Shown here one piece after another: positions 18,801 through 25,411 of a DNA stretch of 64,000 bases. The position numbers and the translations under genes are program-made. The first letter of the stretch is position 1, and each line of letters begins with the position of its first letter. The notes beneath the pieces are model-generated. The model was not told the origin of the DNA. It worked only from the letters and a program-made list of their open reading frames with translations, and made no database searches. This DNA is from Myxococcales bacterium (GTDB lineage Bacteria > Myxococcota_A > Polyangia > Nannocystales > Nannocystaceae), in contig JACKDU010000008.1 in NCBI GenBank assembly GCA_020633335.1, positions 1 through 64,000 of the forward strand, in the 5' to 3' direction.

Positions 18801-18948
18801 GGCGATGATCCTCGCCGACGAGGGCGCCGAGGACGAGGCGATGGAGGCGATCGATCGCGCCCGCGGCGAGGCCGTCGGCGCCGGCCCGGCCGGGGCGGCG
18901 GTCGTCCATGAGATTGATACCTGGCTTAATGGACAGGTTGAACGCTAG
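15883..18948 (+). CDS. Transmembrane Ser/Thr kinase with C-terminal TPR array
   Basis: 1021 residues from GTG 15883 (TTG at 15820 is an in-frame alternative). A ~135-residue Pro/Ser/Asp-rich N-terminal region is followed by a kinase domain (residues ~136-415) with GEGGMGMVY, IALKLV, HRDFKPQNVM (~263), DFGLA (~284) and GTPAYMAPEQ. One membrane helix is at about 425-447 (LLITVAAAAIVGVAALAA). The C-terminal ~570 residues form an outside sensor with many TPR-like helical pairs (RADALPILEQAVAIQE style, ANGGPSHPRVAGALDALG). The TPRs resemble the kinesin-light-chain type. The last 12 codons switch abruptly to AT-richer usage where a copy of the dispersed palindrome sits. Confidence 0.9.
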   Translation: MSGKRSDDGGERPSESAPGRAWPPSRGATPPPAGDFAYESTLKPASADAIGLDRSALPPSPSKRAPPQDIGLEHTLAPGPLPGAQTREDLDVTLPGGDRTLSSDEHLRAQVLGSLRSVSGPSQPSDPAGGEDDTIRGRTFGRYLLLERLGEGGMGMVYAAYDPELDRKIALKLVRAGTSEHGGARSRLLREAQAMARLSHLNVVTVHDVGAVDDQVFVAMEYIRGQTIDAWVEASAPTWQEIVAAFRQAGAGLAAAHTAHLIHRDFKPQNVMISAEGRVVVMDFGLARARSGKRPDEEEQLGRLTSSALDLEITGGEAILGTPAYMAPEQMEGAEADARSDLFSFCVTLWRCLYRQPPFAGESFLDLADNVTNGVLDPPKDTRGVPNWLRKVLERGLAVDPYNRWPTMDALLEALDNDPTRRRRLLITVAAAAIVGVAALAATFIYQRSARSECRVVAAEVDAIWNDGARQELRDGFRKSGLPYANDELGKIVPLLDRFAGGWRSARRQVCVDGLDDRITARRHDQAVACLDEARGALAARMSRLSDGDPAALVAAVDLITDLPAPAECRDPERLARRPLPPPADAEEVASIRARLARAAALEIEGDLAGAQAIAEEALAAAEQLGWPPLTITARVRLGVLLTRKDELARAEEELHRAYVDARREGLGEAAADAAIVLATAIGRLEGRPREGRIWAEVARAELAALGEPQGERAAELELALGDIARLGHDLAAAEARYRAALAIWEPALGADHLKVGVAVDRIGALLLEAGRHADALPILEQAVAIQEANGGPSHPRVAGALDALGTALLALGRLDAAETTCRRALALRERALGSTHADVARSLFNLGLILTTVGDRDAEVIINYRRALAILIAEHGEKSPDVARAYVLIGEAEVRARDLDEAARSARAALEILEGLYGPSFPLVAHPLVLLASIERERGDLEAAHAAAARALEIREQSQAPPAEVATARLILAMILADEGAEDEAMEAIDRARGEAVGAGPAGAAVVHEIDTWLNGQVER
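18919..18938. repeat. Palindrome copy at 3' end of kinase gene
   Basis: Inverted arms ACCTG and CAGGT flank GGACA; a diverged copy of the dispersed motif. It encodes Thr-Trp-Leu-Asn-Gly-Gln-Val with ACC TGG CTT AAT GGA CAG GTT, unlike the codons just upstream. Confidence 0.5.
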
Positions 18949-19065
18949 GGCGTCGCCGAGTCGCCGGCGATCGGCGCGTGGCCGCCGAGCTCGGGACCCG
19001 CGCGGGGGCGTTTTTCGAGGCCCCCTCCTGGCGCGCGCGGCCGCGCCGTCGTATGAATCGCGGCG

Positions 19066-19749
19066 ATGAGCGAGCACCTCCCCTGCGTCGAGGTCGAGCC
19101 CGAGCGCGGAGCGGCGAGCGCGGCCGTGATCTGGCTCCACGGCCTCGGCGCCGACGGCCATGACTTCGAGCCGGTCGTCCCCCTCCTCGGCCTCCCGCAC
19201 GCGCGCTTCGTCTTCCCCCACGCGCCGCCGATCCCGGTGACGATCAACGGCGGCTGGGTGATGCGCGCCTGGTACGACATCCGCACCCTCGAGCAGCGCC
19301 CCGACCGCGAGGACCCGCGGCAGATCCGGGCCTCGGCCGCGCGGATCGCCGCCCTCCTCGACCGCGAGCGCGCGCGCGGGATCCCGAGCGCGCGGATCGT
19401 CCTCGCCGGCTTCTCGCAGGGCGGGGCGATGGCCCTCTACACCGGCCTCCGCTACCCGGCGGCGCTCGCCGGCCTGATCGCCCTCAGCGCCTACATGCTC
19501 CTCCCCGAGACCCTCCCGGCGGAGCTCGCCCCGGCCAACCAGGCGACGCCCGCCCTCCTCGCCCACGGCCGCTTCGACGACCTGGTGCCGCCCTTCGCCG
19601 GACGGGCGGCCCACGACCAGGTGCGGGCGCTCCCGGGCGAGCGCGAGGTCGAGTGGCACGAGTACCCGATCGGCCACGAGGTCTCGCCGCCGGAGCTGGC
19701 GGCCGTCGCCGCCTGGCTTCAGCGCCGCATCCCGCCGATCGCGCGCTGA
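19066..19749 (+). CDS. Carboxylesterase/phospholipase (alpha/beta hydrolase, LysoPLA-like)
   Basis: 227 residues of the bacterial carboxylesterase II (YitV/acyl-protein-thioesterase-like) family: IWLHGLGADGHDF near the N-terminus (oxyanion hole), nucleophile elbow GFSQGGAMAL with Ser117, acid residue in HGRFDDLVP, and C-terminal histidine in YPIGHEVSP. Length matches the family. No signal peptide, so cytoplasmic. It is followed 89 bp later by an unrelated-looking gene in the same direction. Confidence 0.9.
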   Translation: MSEHLPCVEVEPERGAASAAVIWLHGLGADGHDFEPVVPLLGLPHARFVFPHAPPIPVTINGGWVMRAWYDIRTLEQRPDREDPRQIRASAARIAALLDRERARGIPSARIVLAGFSQGGAMALYTGLRYPAALAGLIALSAYMLLPETLPAELAPANQATPALLAHGRFDDLVPPFAGRAAHDQVRALPGEREVEWHEYPIGHEVSPPELAAVAAWLQRRIPPIAR

Positions 19750-19838
19750 CGTCCGGGGAGATCGGGCGAAGCCGCGCCCTCGCCCTTGATCGCGGCCACG
19801 CGCCGCCGCCATCATGCAAGAGTCGCGAGCGAGCGCCG

Positions 19839-20519
19839 ATGCCACGCAAGCCCAACGAGCCCAACCCCTTCGCCAGCTTGATCGATGGTCCGACGCTGAC
19901 CATGCCGACGCTCAACCCGCTGAACCTCAACAAGGGGCTCTCGGTCGAGGCGGGGATCCGGACCGAGCTCGACCGCCTGATCAGCGAGCGCGAGGCCCTG
20001 AGCGCCGCCCGGGCGACGCCGACCGCCCTCCGTGAGATCGAGTACACCGAGCTCCGCCAGCACATCTCCGAGCACCTCAAGGTGCCGCTCGCCGAGATCC
20101 CGCCGCCGCGGCCCTCGCGTCGCCTCAACAACCCCGGCGACACCCTCTGGATGAGCCTCGACAGCCCCCACGGCGAGATCTGGTCGGGGACCCACGGCCT
20201 CTACTTCCACCGCGCGCCGCGCAACGGCAGCCCCTCGTTCATCCGCCTCCGGGGCACCGACGCCTGCGTCGGCTTCGCCTGCGAGGGCGCCCCCGGGACC
20301 TACCTCCTGACCGCGCGGATCGAGAGCCGCTGCCGCAACGTCGACGTCTTCCTCTACGAGAACGCCGACTTCCTGACGGGTCAGCAGCTCCAGGTCGCCG
20401 GCGACAAGGTGATGGTCGCGGCCGAGTTCCCCCGCGGCGGCCACCTCTGCCTCTTCCTCCGCGGCGACGGGCGCCACCCGATCAAGATCTTCGGGGTCGA
20501 GGCCTACCGGATCCGCTAG
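19839..20519 (+). CDS. Hypothetical protein with C-terminal beta domain
   Basis: 226 residues. The N-terminal part is Pro/Asn/Leu-rich (TLTMPTLNPLNLNKGLSVEA), followed by a helical segment (IRTELDRLISEREALSAARA). The C-terminal ~130 residues look all-beta (DTLWMSLDSPHGEIWSGTHG, YLLTARIESRCRNVDVFLYE). No signal peptide or membrane helix. No family recognised; the regular codon use and clear start support a real gene. A hairpin terminator follows. Confidence 0.65.
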   Translation: MPRKPNEPNPFASLIDGPTLTMPTLNPLNLNKGLSVEAGIRTELDRLISEREALSAARATPTALREIEYTELRQHISEHLKVPLAEIPPPRPSRRLNNPGDTLWMSLDSPHGEIWSGTHGLYFHRAPRNGSPSFIRLRGTDACVGFACEGAPGTYLLTARIESRCRNVDVFLYENADFLTGQQLQVAGDKVMVAAEFPRGGHLCLFLRGDGRHPIKIFGVEAYRIR

Positions 20520-20538
20520 CCGGTCAGGCGCGCGCGAC

Positions 20539-20570
20539 GGGGCGCGCTCGCTCCGCGAGCGAGCGGCCCC
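20539..20570. terminator. Bidirectional hairpin terminator
   Basis: Perfect 9-bp stem CGCTCGCTC / GAGCGAGCG (20545-20553 and 20557-20565) with a 3-base loop, extended by GGGGC/GCCCC, between the convergent genes ending at 20519 and 20587. Confidence 0.65.
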
Positions 20571-20586
20571 GCCGACGGCGTGGGGC

Positions 20587-21519
20587 TCAGATCGAGCGCT
20601 CACGCGGGGGCGCGAGCCGGCGCTCCGCATGCTCGGCGAAGTACTCCGCGAGCACGCGGTGGACGAAGACGTAGCCGCCGCCGACCCGCCGGAGGAGCGC
20701 CCGCTCGGCGGCCCGATCGAGGAAGCGGGCGTAGGCCAGCGGCGCGTCGCCGGCGAGGGCGAGGAGGACCCGCATGACCCCGTGGCCGATCGCCGCGAAG
20801 CCGCCGAGCACCAGGGCCACCGCGACCCCGACCCCGGCGCCGACGAGCGCCCCGAAGCCGGCCGCGGCCGGGAGATCGAGGGCCCTCGTGATCAACCCCT
20901 GCGAGGTGCCGTAGGCGATGAAGAGCCCGATCACCAGGGCGAGGGTCGCCGCCAGGCCGACGAGCGCCCGACCGAGCGAGCGGCGGATCCCCTCGTTCAC
21001 GCGGACCCGCCCGGGATCAATGCCTGGCCTAAAAGACATGATCATCGCGAGGAGGAGCCCGACGCCGAAGACGATCGTGGCGACGGCGAGCGGGGGCTCG
21101 ACCCGGTGGAAGGTGAAGAGGGCGCGCCCGTCGGGGGAGAGCGCCGCGCGCTCCGGCACGCTCAGGAGGCGGGCCCGCGACGCGAGGTCCCAGACCTCCG
21201 TGCGGGCGAAGCCCCGCTCGCCGAGGATGAGCGCGACGCGTCCGCCGGCCGCGTCGTGGAGGGTCTCCTCGAGCGCCGCGCCCCCGGCCTCGGCCTCGGC
21301 GATCACCTCGTCCGTCGGCGAGCGCTCGCGGGCGCCGCGCTCGACGGCGGCGAGCGGCCGCAGCGGATCGAGCCCGAGGACCTCGAGCGTCCGATCGCCG
21401 CGCTCACGGACGACCTGACGGCGATCCGCGCTCAGCTCGAGCGAGCGGGTGCACTCATAGCCGCTCGCGCCCGCGCTCGACCTCGGCGGAGGCGGGGCAG
21501 CGGCAGGAAATTCGCTCAC
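20587..21519 (-). CDS. Membrane protein with NACHT-type C-terminal tail motif
   Basis: 310 residues from GTG 21519. The N-terminal ~140 residues look like one or two beta-propeller/WD-like strands (ECTRSLELSADRRQVVRE, TEVWDLASRARLLSV, ALSPDGRALFTFH). Three hydrophobic segments follow (AVATIVFGVGLLLAMIMSF; LVGLAATLALVIGLFIA; GALVGAGVGVAVALVLGG). The C-terminus reads ARFLDRAAERALLRRVGGGY then VFVHRVLAEYFAEH. That FLD-AAER-LLR-VGGGY-FxHR-L-E-FA pattern is the tail seen in many bacterial NACHT/STAND proteins. No NTPase domain is present here. A 19-bp palindrome lies 12 bp upstream of the start. Function unknown. Confidence 0.72.
   Translation of the reverse strand: MSEFPAAAPPPPRSSAGASGYECTRSLELSADRRQVVRERGDRTLEVLGLDPLRPLAAVERGARERSPTDEVIAEAEAGGAALEETLHDAAGGRVALILGERGFARTEVWDLASRARLLSVPERAALSPDGRALFTFHRVEPPLAVATIVFGVGLLLAMIMSFRPGIDPGRVRVNEGIRRSLGRALVGLAATLALVIGLFIAYGTSQGLITRALDLPAAAGFGALVGAGVGVAVALVLGGFAAIGHGVMRVLLALAGDAPLAYARFLDRAAERALLRRVGGGYVFVHRVLAEYFAEHAERRLAPPRERSI
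21025..21038. repeat. Palindrome variant in membrane-protein gene
   Basis: TGGCC, loop TAAA, AGACA: a two-mismatch copy of the dispersed motif. It falls in the loop after the first membrane helix, where codons TCT TTT AGG CCA ATT GAT contrast with the surrounding usage. Confidence 0.4.
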
Positions 21520-21530
21520 CCGAAAAAACC

Positions 21531-21549
21531 GCAGGAACGTCGTTCTTGC
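21531..21549. promoter_or_regulatory. Candidate operator palindrome
   Basis: GCAGGAACG-T-CGTTCTTGC: 9-bp arms with one mismatch around a single central base, 12 bp upstream of the GTG start at 21519 and about 90 bp upstream of the gene at 21640, in a short AT-richer patch (AAAAAA next to it). The symmetry and position fit a repressor or activator site. The GAAC/GTTC halves recall LexA/DinR boxes but the spacing is 3, not 4, so that identity is not claimed. Confidence 0.45.
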
Positions 21550-21639
21550 GCCATTCCGCCTTCGCGCCCCGGCGATGAGGACCTCGGGATCGAACCTGAC
21601 ACCGTTGTCCCGACCGGCGCGCGCGGCTACCGTGGCTCG

Positions 21640-22647
21640 ATGCGCTCGCTCGTCATCGCGGCGCTCGCCGTCGGGCTCCTCCTCCGCCCGGGGTCAGCCT
21701 CGGCCTGTGACGACTGCGAGGGGGGCCTGGAGGCGCTCGAGCCTGCCTTCGCCGCGGAGCTCCCGGCCGACGGCGTCCTCGCCTTCTTCGAGAGCGGCGG
21801 CTACGGCTTCAACGAGACGATCGCGATCGAGGTCCGCCCGGCCGGCGGCGAGCCGATCGCGGGGGCGATCCACTACCGCGGCGCGATGATCCTCTGGCTG
21901 CCGGCCGCGCCGCTCGAGGTGGGTCAGAGCTACGCCGTCCATGTCCACGTCGACAACTCGAATAGCTACGCATGCTACGAGCTCGAGGATCTCGACGTCG
22001 ACGCGGCCTTCACCGCGATCGCAGCCGGCGCGCGGCCGCAGCCGCGCTGGGACGCGATCGAGGTCCGCCACTGGGTCGAGGCCCACCCGTCGCGCGCCCT
22101 CGACGACCTCGTCTGCTGCGAGGGGAGCCGCCCCGGCGACTCCTACTGCGGCGCCCCGCCGTCGACCGAGGGCTGCGCCGCGACCCGCGGCGTCCGTCAC
22201 CTCCACGCCGAGATCACGATCGATCCGACCGCCCGCGCCGAGGCCCTCGGCCAGCTCGCCTACGAGCAATTTCCCGGGGCCGAGGATCGCGTCGAGGTGA
22301 CCTACTTCGACGGCGAGACCCCCCTCCCCTGCGTCGCGCTCCGGGCCACGGATCTCGCCACCGGCGAGCTCCACGAGGGCCCGGTGATCTGCCCGGACCC
22401 CGCGCTCGAGGCGGAGCTCGGCGAGGTCACGCTCGATCCCCGGGAGACCCTCGAGTGCGAGTCCCTCCAGGTCTGCGAGATCCGTGAGACCGATGTCTTC
22501 GCCGTCGGCTGGGATCCCGACGATTGCCGGCGCTGGCGGGGCGAGGGGTGCGGATGCGTCGCCGCCGGGCCGCGACCGGCCGCGCCGCTCCTCCTCGGCC
22601 TCGGCCTCGGCCTCCTCGCCCTCGCGCGCGGCCGTCGGCGGCGCTGA
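21640..22647 (+). CDS. Secreted protein with MYXO-CTERM-like sorting tail
   Basis: 335 residues. Signal peptide (LVIAALAVGLLLRPGSASA), then two Cys-containing regions with extended beta-like character (AIHYRGAMILWLPAAPLEVG, VCCEGSRPGDSYC). The C-terminus has CGCVAAGPRP, a hydrophobic helix (LLLGLGLGLLALA) and RGRRRR. Cys-rich hinge, helix and Arg cluster are the layout of MYXO-CTERM substrates, known to be processed by myxosortase and retained at the surface in myxobacteria. The central function is unknown. Confidence 0.8.
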   Translation: MRSLVIAALAVGLLLRPGSASACDDCEGGLEALEPAFAAELPADGVLAFFESGGYGFNETIAIEVRPAGGEPIAGAIHYRGAMILWLPAAPLEVGQSYAVHVHVDNSNSYACYELEDLDVDAAFTAIAAGARPQPRWDAIEVRHWVEAHPSRALDDLVCCEGSRPGDSYCGAPPSTEGCAATRGVRHLHAEITIDPTARAEALGQLAYEQFPGAEDRVEVTYFDGETPLPCVALRATDLATGELHEGPVICPDPALEAELGEVTLDPRETLECESLQVCEIRETDVFAVGWDPDDCRRWRGEGCGCVAAGPRPAAPLLLGLGLGLLALARGRRRR

Positions 22648-22673
22648 GCCCCGCCGCGCCCCGCCCCGCCGCG

Positions 22674-23345
22674 TCAGAGCCGCGGCTCGGTCCAGCCGAC
22701 GATCTCGGCCTCGTCGACGCAGCGGAGGCGCTGGACCGCGTCGCCGCCGGCGTAGTCGCAGACGAGGTGGTCGATCGGACAGGTCGATGGGATCCCTTCG
22801 AATTGATCGCCGCCGCAGCGGCAAGCGACCCCGGCGAGCGGGAAGCGCGGGCAGGCCCCCTCGGCCGCCAGCGCGTCGAGCTCGCGCTCGAGGGTCGCGC
22901 AGCCGACCGTCACCCGCTTGTGGAGGAGCGCCTCGGCGATCGCCCAGCGCCCCTCGGCCGCGCGCCCCTCGGCCCGCCGGCTCGCCTCGTCGGGGGCCCG
23001 CATCGCCTCGACGCACGCCGCCTCGCCGGCCGACTTCGAAAGGACGTAGGCGCCGAAGCCGAGGGCGCCGACGCTGGCGAGCCCGAGGACGACGATCACC
23101 AGGCCGCGGAGCACCTGGCTGAGCCGCGCGCGCCGCTCGCTCACCGGCGCGTTCGCCAGGTAGCCGCCGACCAGCGCGCCCACCCAGACGCCAGCGCCGC
23201 TGCCGAGCCCGGCGAGGATCGGCGAGGGCGAGGTGAGCCAGCCGATGGCGATGATCAGCGCGAGGGCGAAGAGCGCGAGGCGGACGCCGCGGCGAAAGGC
23301 CGACGGCTCGGGCCAGGTCGACGCTGGCGGCTCTCCCGGGCGCAC
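22674..23345 (-). CDS. Membrane protein with Cys-rich C-terminal domain
   Basis: About 223 residues from GTG 23345. The frame stays open to 23699 but the extra N-terminal part reads as shadow sequence and overlaps a divergent gene, so the short form is preferred; the exact start is uncertain. Three membrane helices are visible (LALFALALIIAIGWLTS; AGVWVGALVGGYLA; LVIVVLGLASVGALGFGAYV). A ~110-residue extramembrane C-terminal domain follows, with eight cysteines (VTVGCATLERE, VACRCGGDQFEG, STCPIDHLVCDYAGG). No family recognised. Tail-to-tail with the MYXO-CTERM-like gene (26-bp gap). Confidence 0.65.
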   Translation of the reverse strand: MRPGEPPASTWPEPSAFRRGVRLALFALALIIAIGWLTSPSPILAGLGSGAGVWVGALVGGYLANAPVSERRARLSQVLRGLVIVVLGLASVGALGFGAYVLSKSAGEAACVEAMRAPDEASRRAEGRAAEGRWAIAEALLHKRVTVGCATLERELDALAAEGACPRFPLAGVACRCGGDQFEGIPSTCPIDHLVCDYAGGDAVQRLRCVDEAEIVGWTEPRL

Positions 23346-23453
23346 CCGGCGGATCTTCGCAGAGAGGGCCGCGGGCTGCCAAGCCGGCCCCGCGCCCCGG
23401 ACCTGCGCCCTCGGCTGGCCCCGCGCCCGACGAAGATCGGCTAGGATGTGGCG

Positions 23454-23708
23454 ATGGCGCCCCGGACCACCCGCGCTGCGCTCCCCCTCGGGCTTGGGCT
23501 CGGGCTCGCTGCCCTCTTCGCGCTGAGCCTCGCGCCCGGCCTCGCCCGCGCCGACGCGCCCGCGAGCGGGGACGAGGGCCTCCACCGCGGCCGCGGCTGG
23601 TACAGCGCCGACGTCCGGGTCCCCGAGCCGCCCCTCGCCCTCGCCCTCGTGATCATCGGCGCGGCGGCGATGCGACGCCGCGATCGCCGGCTCCTCCACG
23701 CCCGCTGA
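23454..23708 (+). CDS. Small exported protein with PEP-CTERM-like tail
   Basis: 84 residues from ATG 23454 (an in-frame GTG lies two codons upstream). It is almost entirely sorting signals: a signal peptide (ALPLGLGLGLAALFALSLAP, cut near ARA-DAP), a ~25-residue linker, then VPEP, a 13-residue hydrophobic helix (LALALVIIGAAAM) and RRRDRR. VPEP-helix-Arg cluster is the PEP-CTERM layout recognised by exosortases. With so little mature sequence it could be a minimal exosortase substrate or a structural peptide. It is followed 20 bp later by an alpha/beta hydrolase and may be co-transcribed with it. Confidence 0.65.
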   Translation: MAPRTTRAALPLGLGLGLAALFALSLAPGLARADAPASGDEGLHRGRGWYSADVRVPEPPLALALVIIGAAAMRRRDRRLLHAR

Positions 23709-23728
23709 GCGCCGAGGGTCGACCGACG

Positions 23729-24562
23729 ATGCCGACCCTCGAGCTCGCCGACGCGACGATCGCCTACGAGCGGGCCGGCGACGCGGGCCCGCCGGTCCTC
23801 CTGGTCCAGGGCGTCGGCGCGCTCGGCGAATGCTGGCGCCCGCAGATCGACGGGCTCGCCGCCGATCACCGCCTCGCCTGGCACGACAACCGCGGGATCG
23901 GCCGCAGCCTCCCGCGCCGCGGGCCGGTGACGATCCCGGCGATGGCCGCCGACTGCCTCGCCCTCGTCGATCACCTCGGCTGGCCCGAGGTACACCTGGT
24001 CGGCCACTCGATGGGCGGGCTCATCGTCCAGGAGGCCGCCCGCCAGGCGCCCGACCGGGTCCGCTCGCTCTCCCTCCTCTCGACCTCGCCACGCGGCCGG
24101 CCGATCCTGATGATCTCGCTGGCCGCCTTCGTCGGCTCGCTGCGGATGCGCTTCGGCGCCGAGCCCTCGCGCTGGGCGGCCTTCGCCCGGCTGGGCTTCC
24201 CGCCGGCCTACGTCGCCGAGGTCGGCGTCGAGCCCCTGGTCGCCGCGCTCCGCCGGGGCTTCTGCGAGGGCTTCGTCCGGACCCCGCCGATCGTCCGCGC
24301 GCAGCTCGGCGCGCTCTGGCGCGACCGCGGCCGCGACCTGGGCGCCCTCCGGGAGATCCCGACGCTGATCGCCACCGGCGCCCAGGACCACACGGTCCGG
24401 AGCGCGCTCAGCGACGAGCTCCTCGCCTGCCTCCCCCACGCCCGCCTCGAGCGCTTCGCCGACGCCGGCCACGCGCTGCCGATCCAGCACGCGGACGCGA
24501 TCAACCAGCTCCTCCGCCGGCACATCGCCGCCGCCGAGGGGTCTGGCGCCCCGATCCACTAG
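23729..24562 (+). CDS. Alpha/beta hydrolase
   Basis: 277 residues of classical AB-hydrolase 1 fold: VLLVQGVGALGECWRPQI near the N-terminus, DNRGIGRS (the GxG after beta4), nucleophile elbow GHSMGG with Ser94, acidic residue in ATGAQDHTV, and histidine in DAGHALPIQH. Length and order are typical of esterases, haloperoxidase-like enzymes and MhpC-type hydrolases; the substrate cannot be told. No signal peptide. Preceded after 20 bp by the PEP-CTERM-like gene and followed by a perfect palindrome between convergent genes. Confidence 0.88.
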   Translation: MPTLELADATIAYERAGDAGPPVLLVQGVGALGECWRPQIDGLAADHRLAWHDNRGIGRSLPRRGPVTIPAMAADCLALVDHLGWPEVHLVGHSMGGLIVQEAARQAPDRVRSLSLLSTSPRGRPILMISLAAFVGSLRMRFGAEPSRWAAFARLGFPPAYVAEVGVEPLVAALRRGFCEGFVRTPPIVRAQLGALWRDRGRDLGALREIPTLIATGAQDHTVRSALSDELLACLPHARLERFADAGHALPIQHADAINQLLRRHIAAAEGSGAPIH

Positions 24563-24581
24563 CATGTCCCTTGGGACATGC
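24562..24581. terminator. Perfect palindrome between convergent genes
   Basis: GCATGTCCC-TT-GGGACATGC, beginning on the last base of the hydrolase stop codon. It is an exact TGTCC-N4-GGACA motif (loop CTTG). The position between convergent genes fits a bidirectional terminator; no T-run is present. Confidence 0.6.
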
Positions 24582-24598
24582 ACGGGAGCGCCCCCCGC

Positions 24599-25411
24599 TC
24601 AACGGCGGCAGCGCGCCCGGGTCCGCCGCCTCGCGCCGCTTCGAGGATCGACCGCCCGCACCCGCGCCCGCCCGCGGGCGTCGACCTCGATCACCAGGAG
24701 CTCGACGTCGCCGAGGATCGCGAAGGCCGCGCCCGCCGGATCGATCGCCGCGTCCCAGGTGACGTCGTCACCGCGCTGGAGGCAGCGGAGGCCGCCGCGC
24801 TCCGCCGTGCGAAGGACAACGTCGACGCGGCGCCAGAGGCGGCCCGTGAAGAGGAAGGCGTCGCCCGCCTCGCTCGTCGTCACCACCTGATCCCCGCCGA
24901 AGGCTTGCCAGCGATCGCCGCTGAAGCCGCTCGCCGCGGCGCCGCCGGGCCCGATCAAGGCCTCCGCAGAGTATTGGGGCTCCGGCCCGTCAAGCGAGAT
25001 ACCCGGGCGCGGGGGCGGGTCGAAGCGGAGCACGCGGTAGAGGGTCCGGTCGCTCCGCTGGAGGCCAGTGGGGACCCCCTCGGCAGGCGCCGCGGCCCGC
25101 TCACGCCAGGCCCCCAGGTCCGCGAGAGCCGCGCTGAAGACTCGACCGTCGTCGCAGAGGAGCCAGAGCGCGCCGCCGTGGACCTCGACGTCGCGGGGCG
25201 CACCGCAGGGGAGCGCCAGGGGAGCGCCCCCGCGCGCCCCGCGTGAGCCGAGCTCGCCGCGCTGGAGGCTCCAGCCCCGCTGGCCGTCCACCACGAAGAT
25301 CCGCGCGTCGTCGATCGCCACCCCCCGGACGCCGGACCCCGGGACGACGGCGCAGCCGATCACGCAAGCGATCCAGAGCCCGATCATAGCTGTCCAAAGA
25401 GACAGCTTCAT
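24599..25411 (-). CDS. Lipoprotein, tandem paralogue 2
   Basis: 270 residues. Signal peptide and lipobox VIGC (MKLSLWTAMIGLWIACVIGC). The mature protein has repeated short beta segments (RIFVVDGQRGWSLQRGELG, RDVEVHGGALWLLCDDGRVF, GLQRSDRTLYRVLRF) consistent with a small beta-propeller. It aligns by eye with the gene just upstream (RDLEWSKSRLHALCRDGRIF, ALQRSDAGLFAV), so the two arose by tandem duplication. Its ATG overlaps the upstream stop codon (ATGA), giving coupled translation. No enzymatic motif. A copy of the dispersed palindrome covers the start region. Confidence 0.75.
   Translation of the reverse strand: MKLSLWTAMIGLWIACVIGCAVVPGSGVRGVAIDDARIFVVDGQRGWSLQRGELGSRGARGGAPLALPCGAPRDVEVHGGALWLLCDDGRVFSAALADLGAWRERAAAPAEGVPTGLQRSDRTLYRVLRFDPPPRPGISLDGPEPQYSAEALIGPGGAAASGFSGDRWQAFGGDQVVTTSEAGDAFLFTGRLWRRVDVVLRTAERGGLRCLQRGDDVTWDAAIDPAGAAFAILGDVELLVIEVDARGRARVRAVDPRSGARRRTRARCRR
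25388..25407. repeat. Palindrome copy at start of lipoprotein gene
   Basis: AGCTGTC-CAAAGA-GACAGCT: TGTCC, loop AAAG, AGACA (one mismatch to the core). It lies within the first codons (AAG CTG TCT CTT TGG ACA GCT) of the paralogue-2 gene. Confidence 0.5.
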
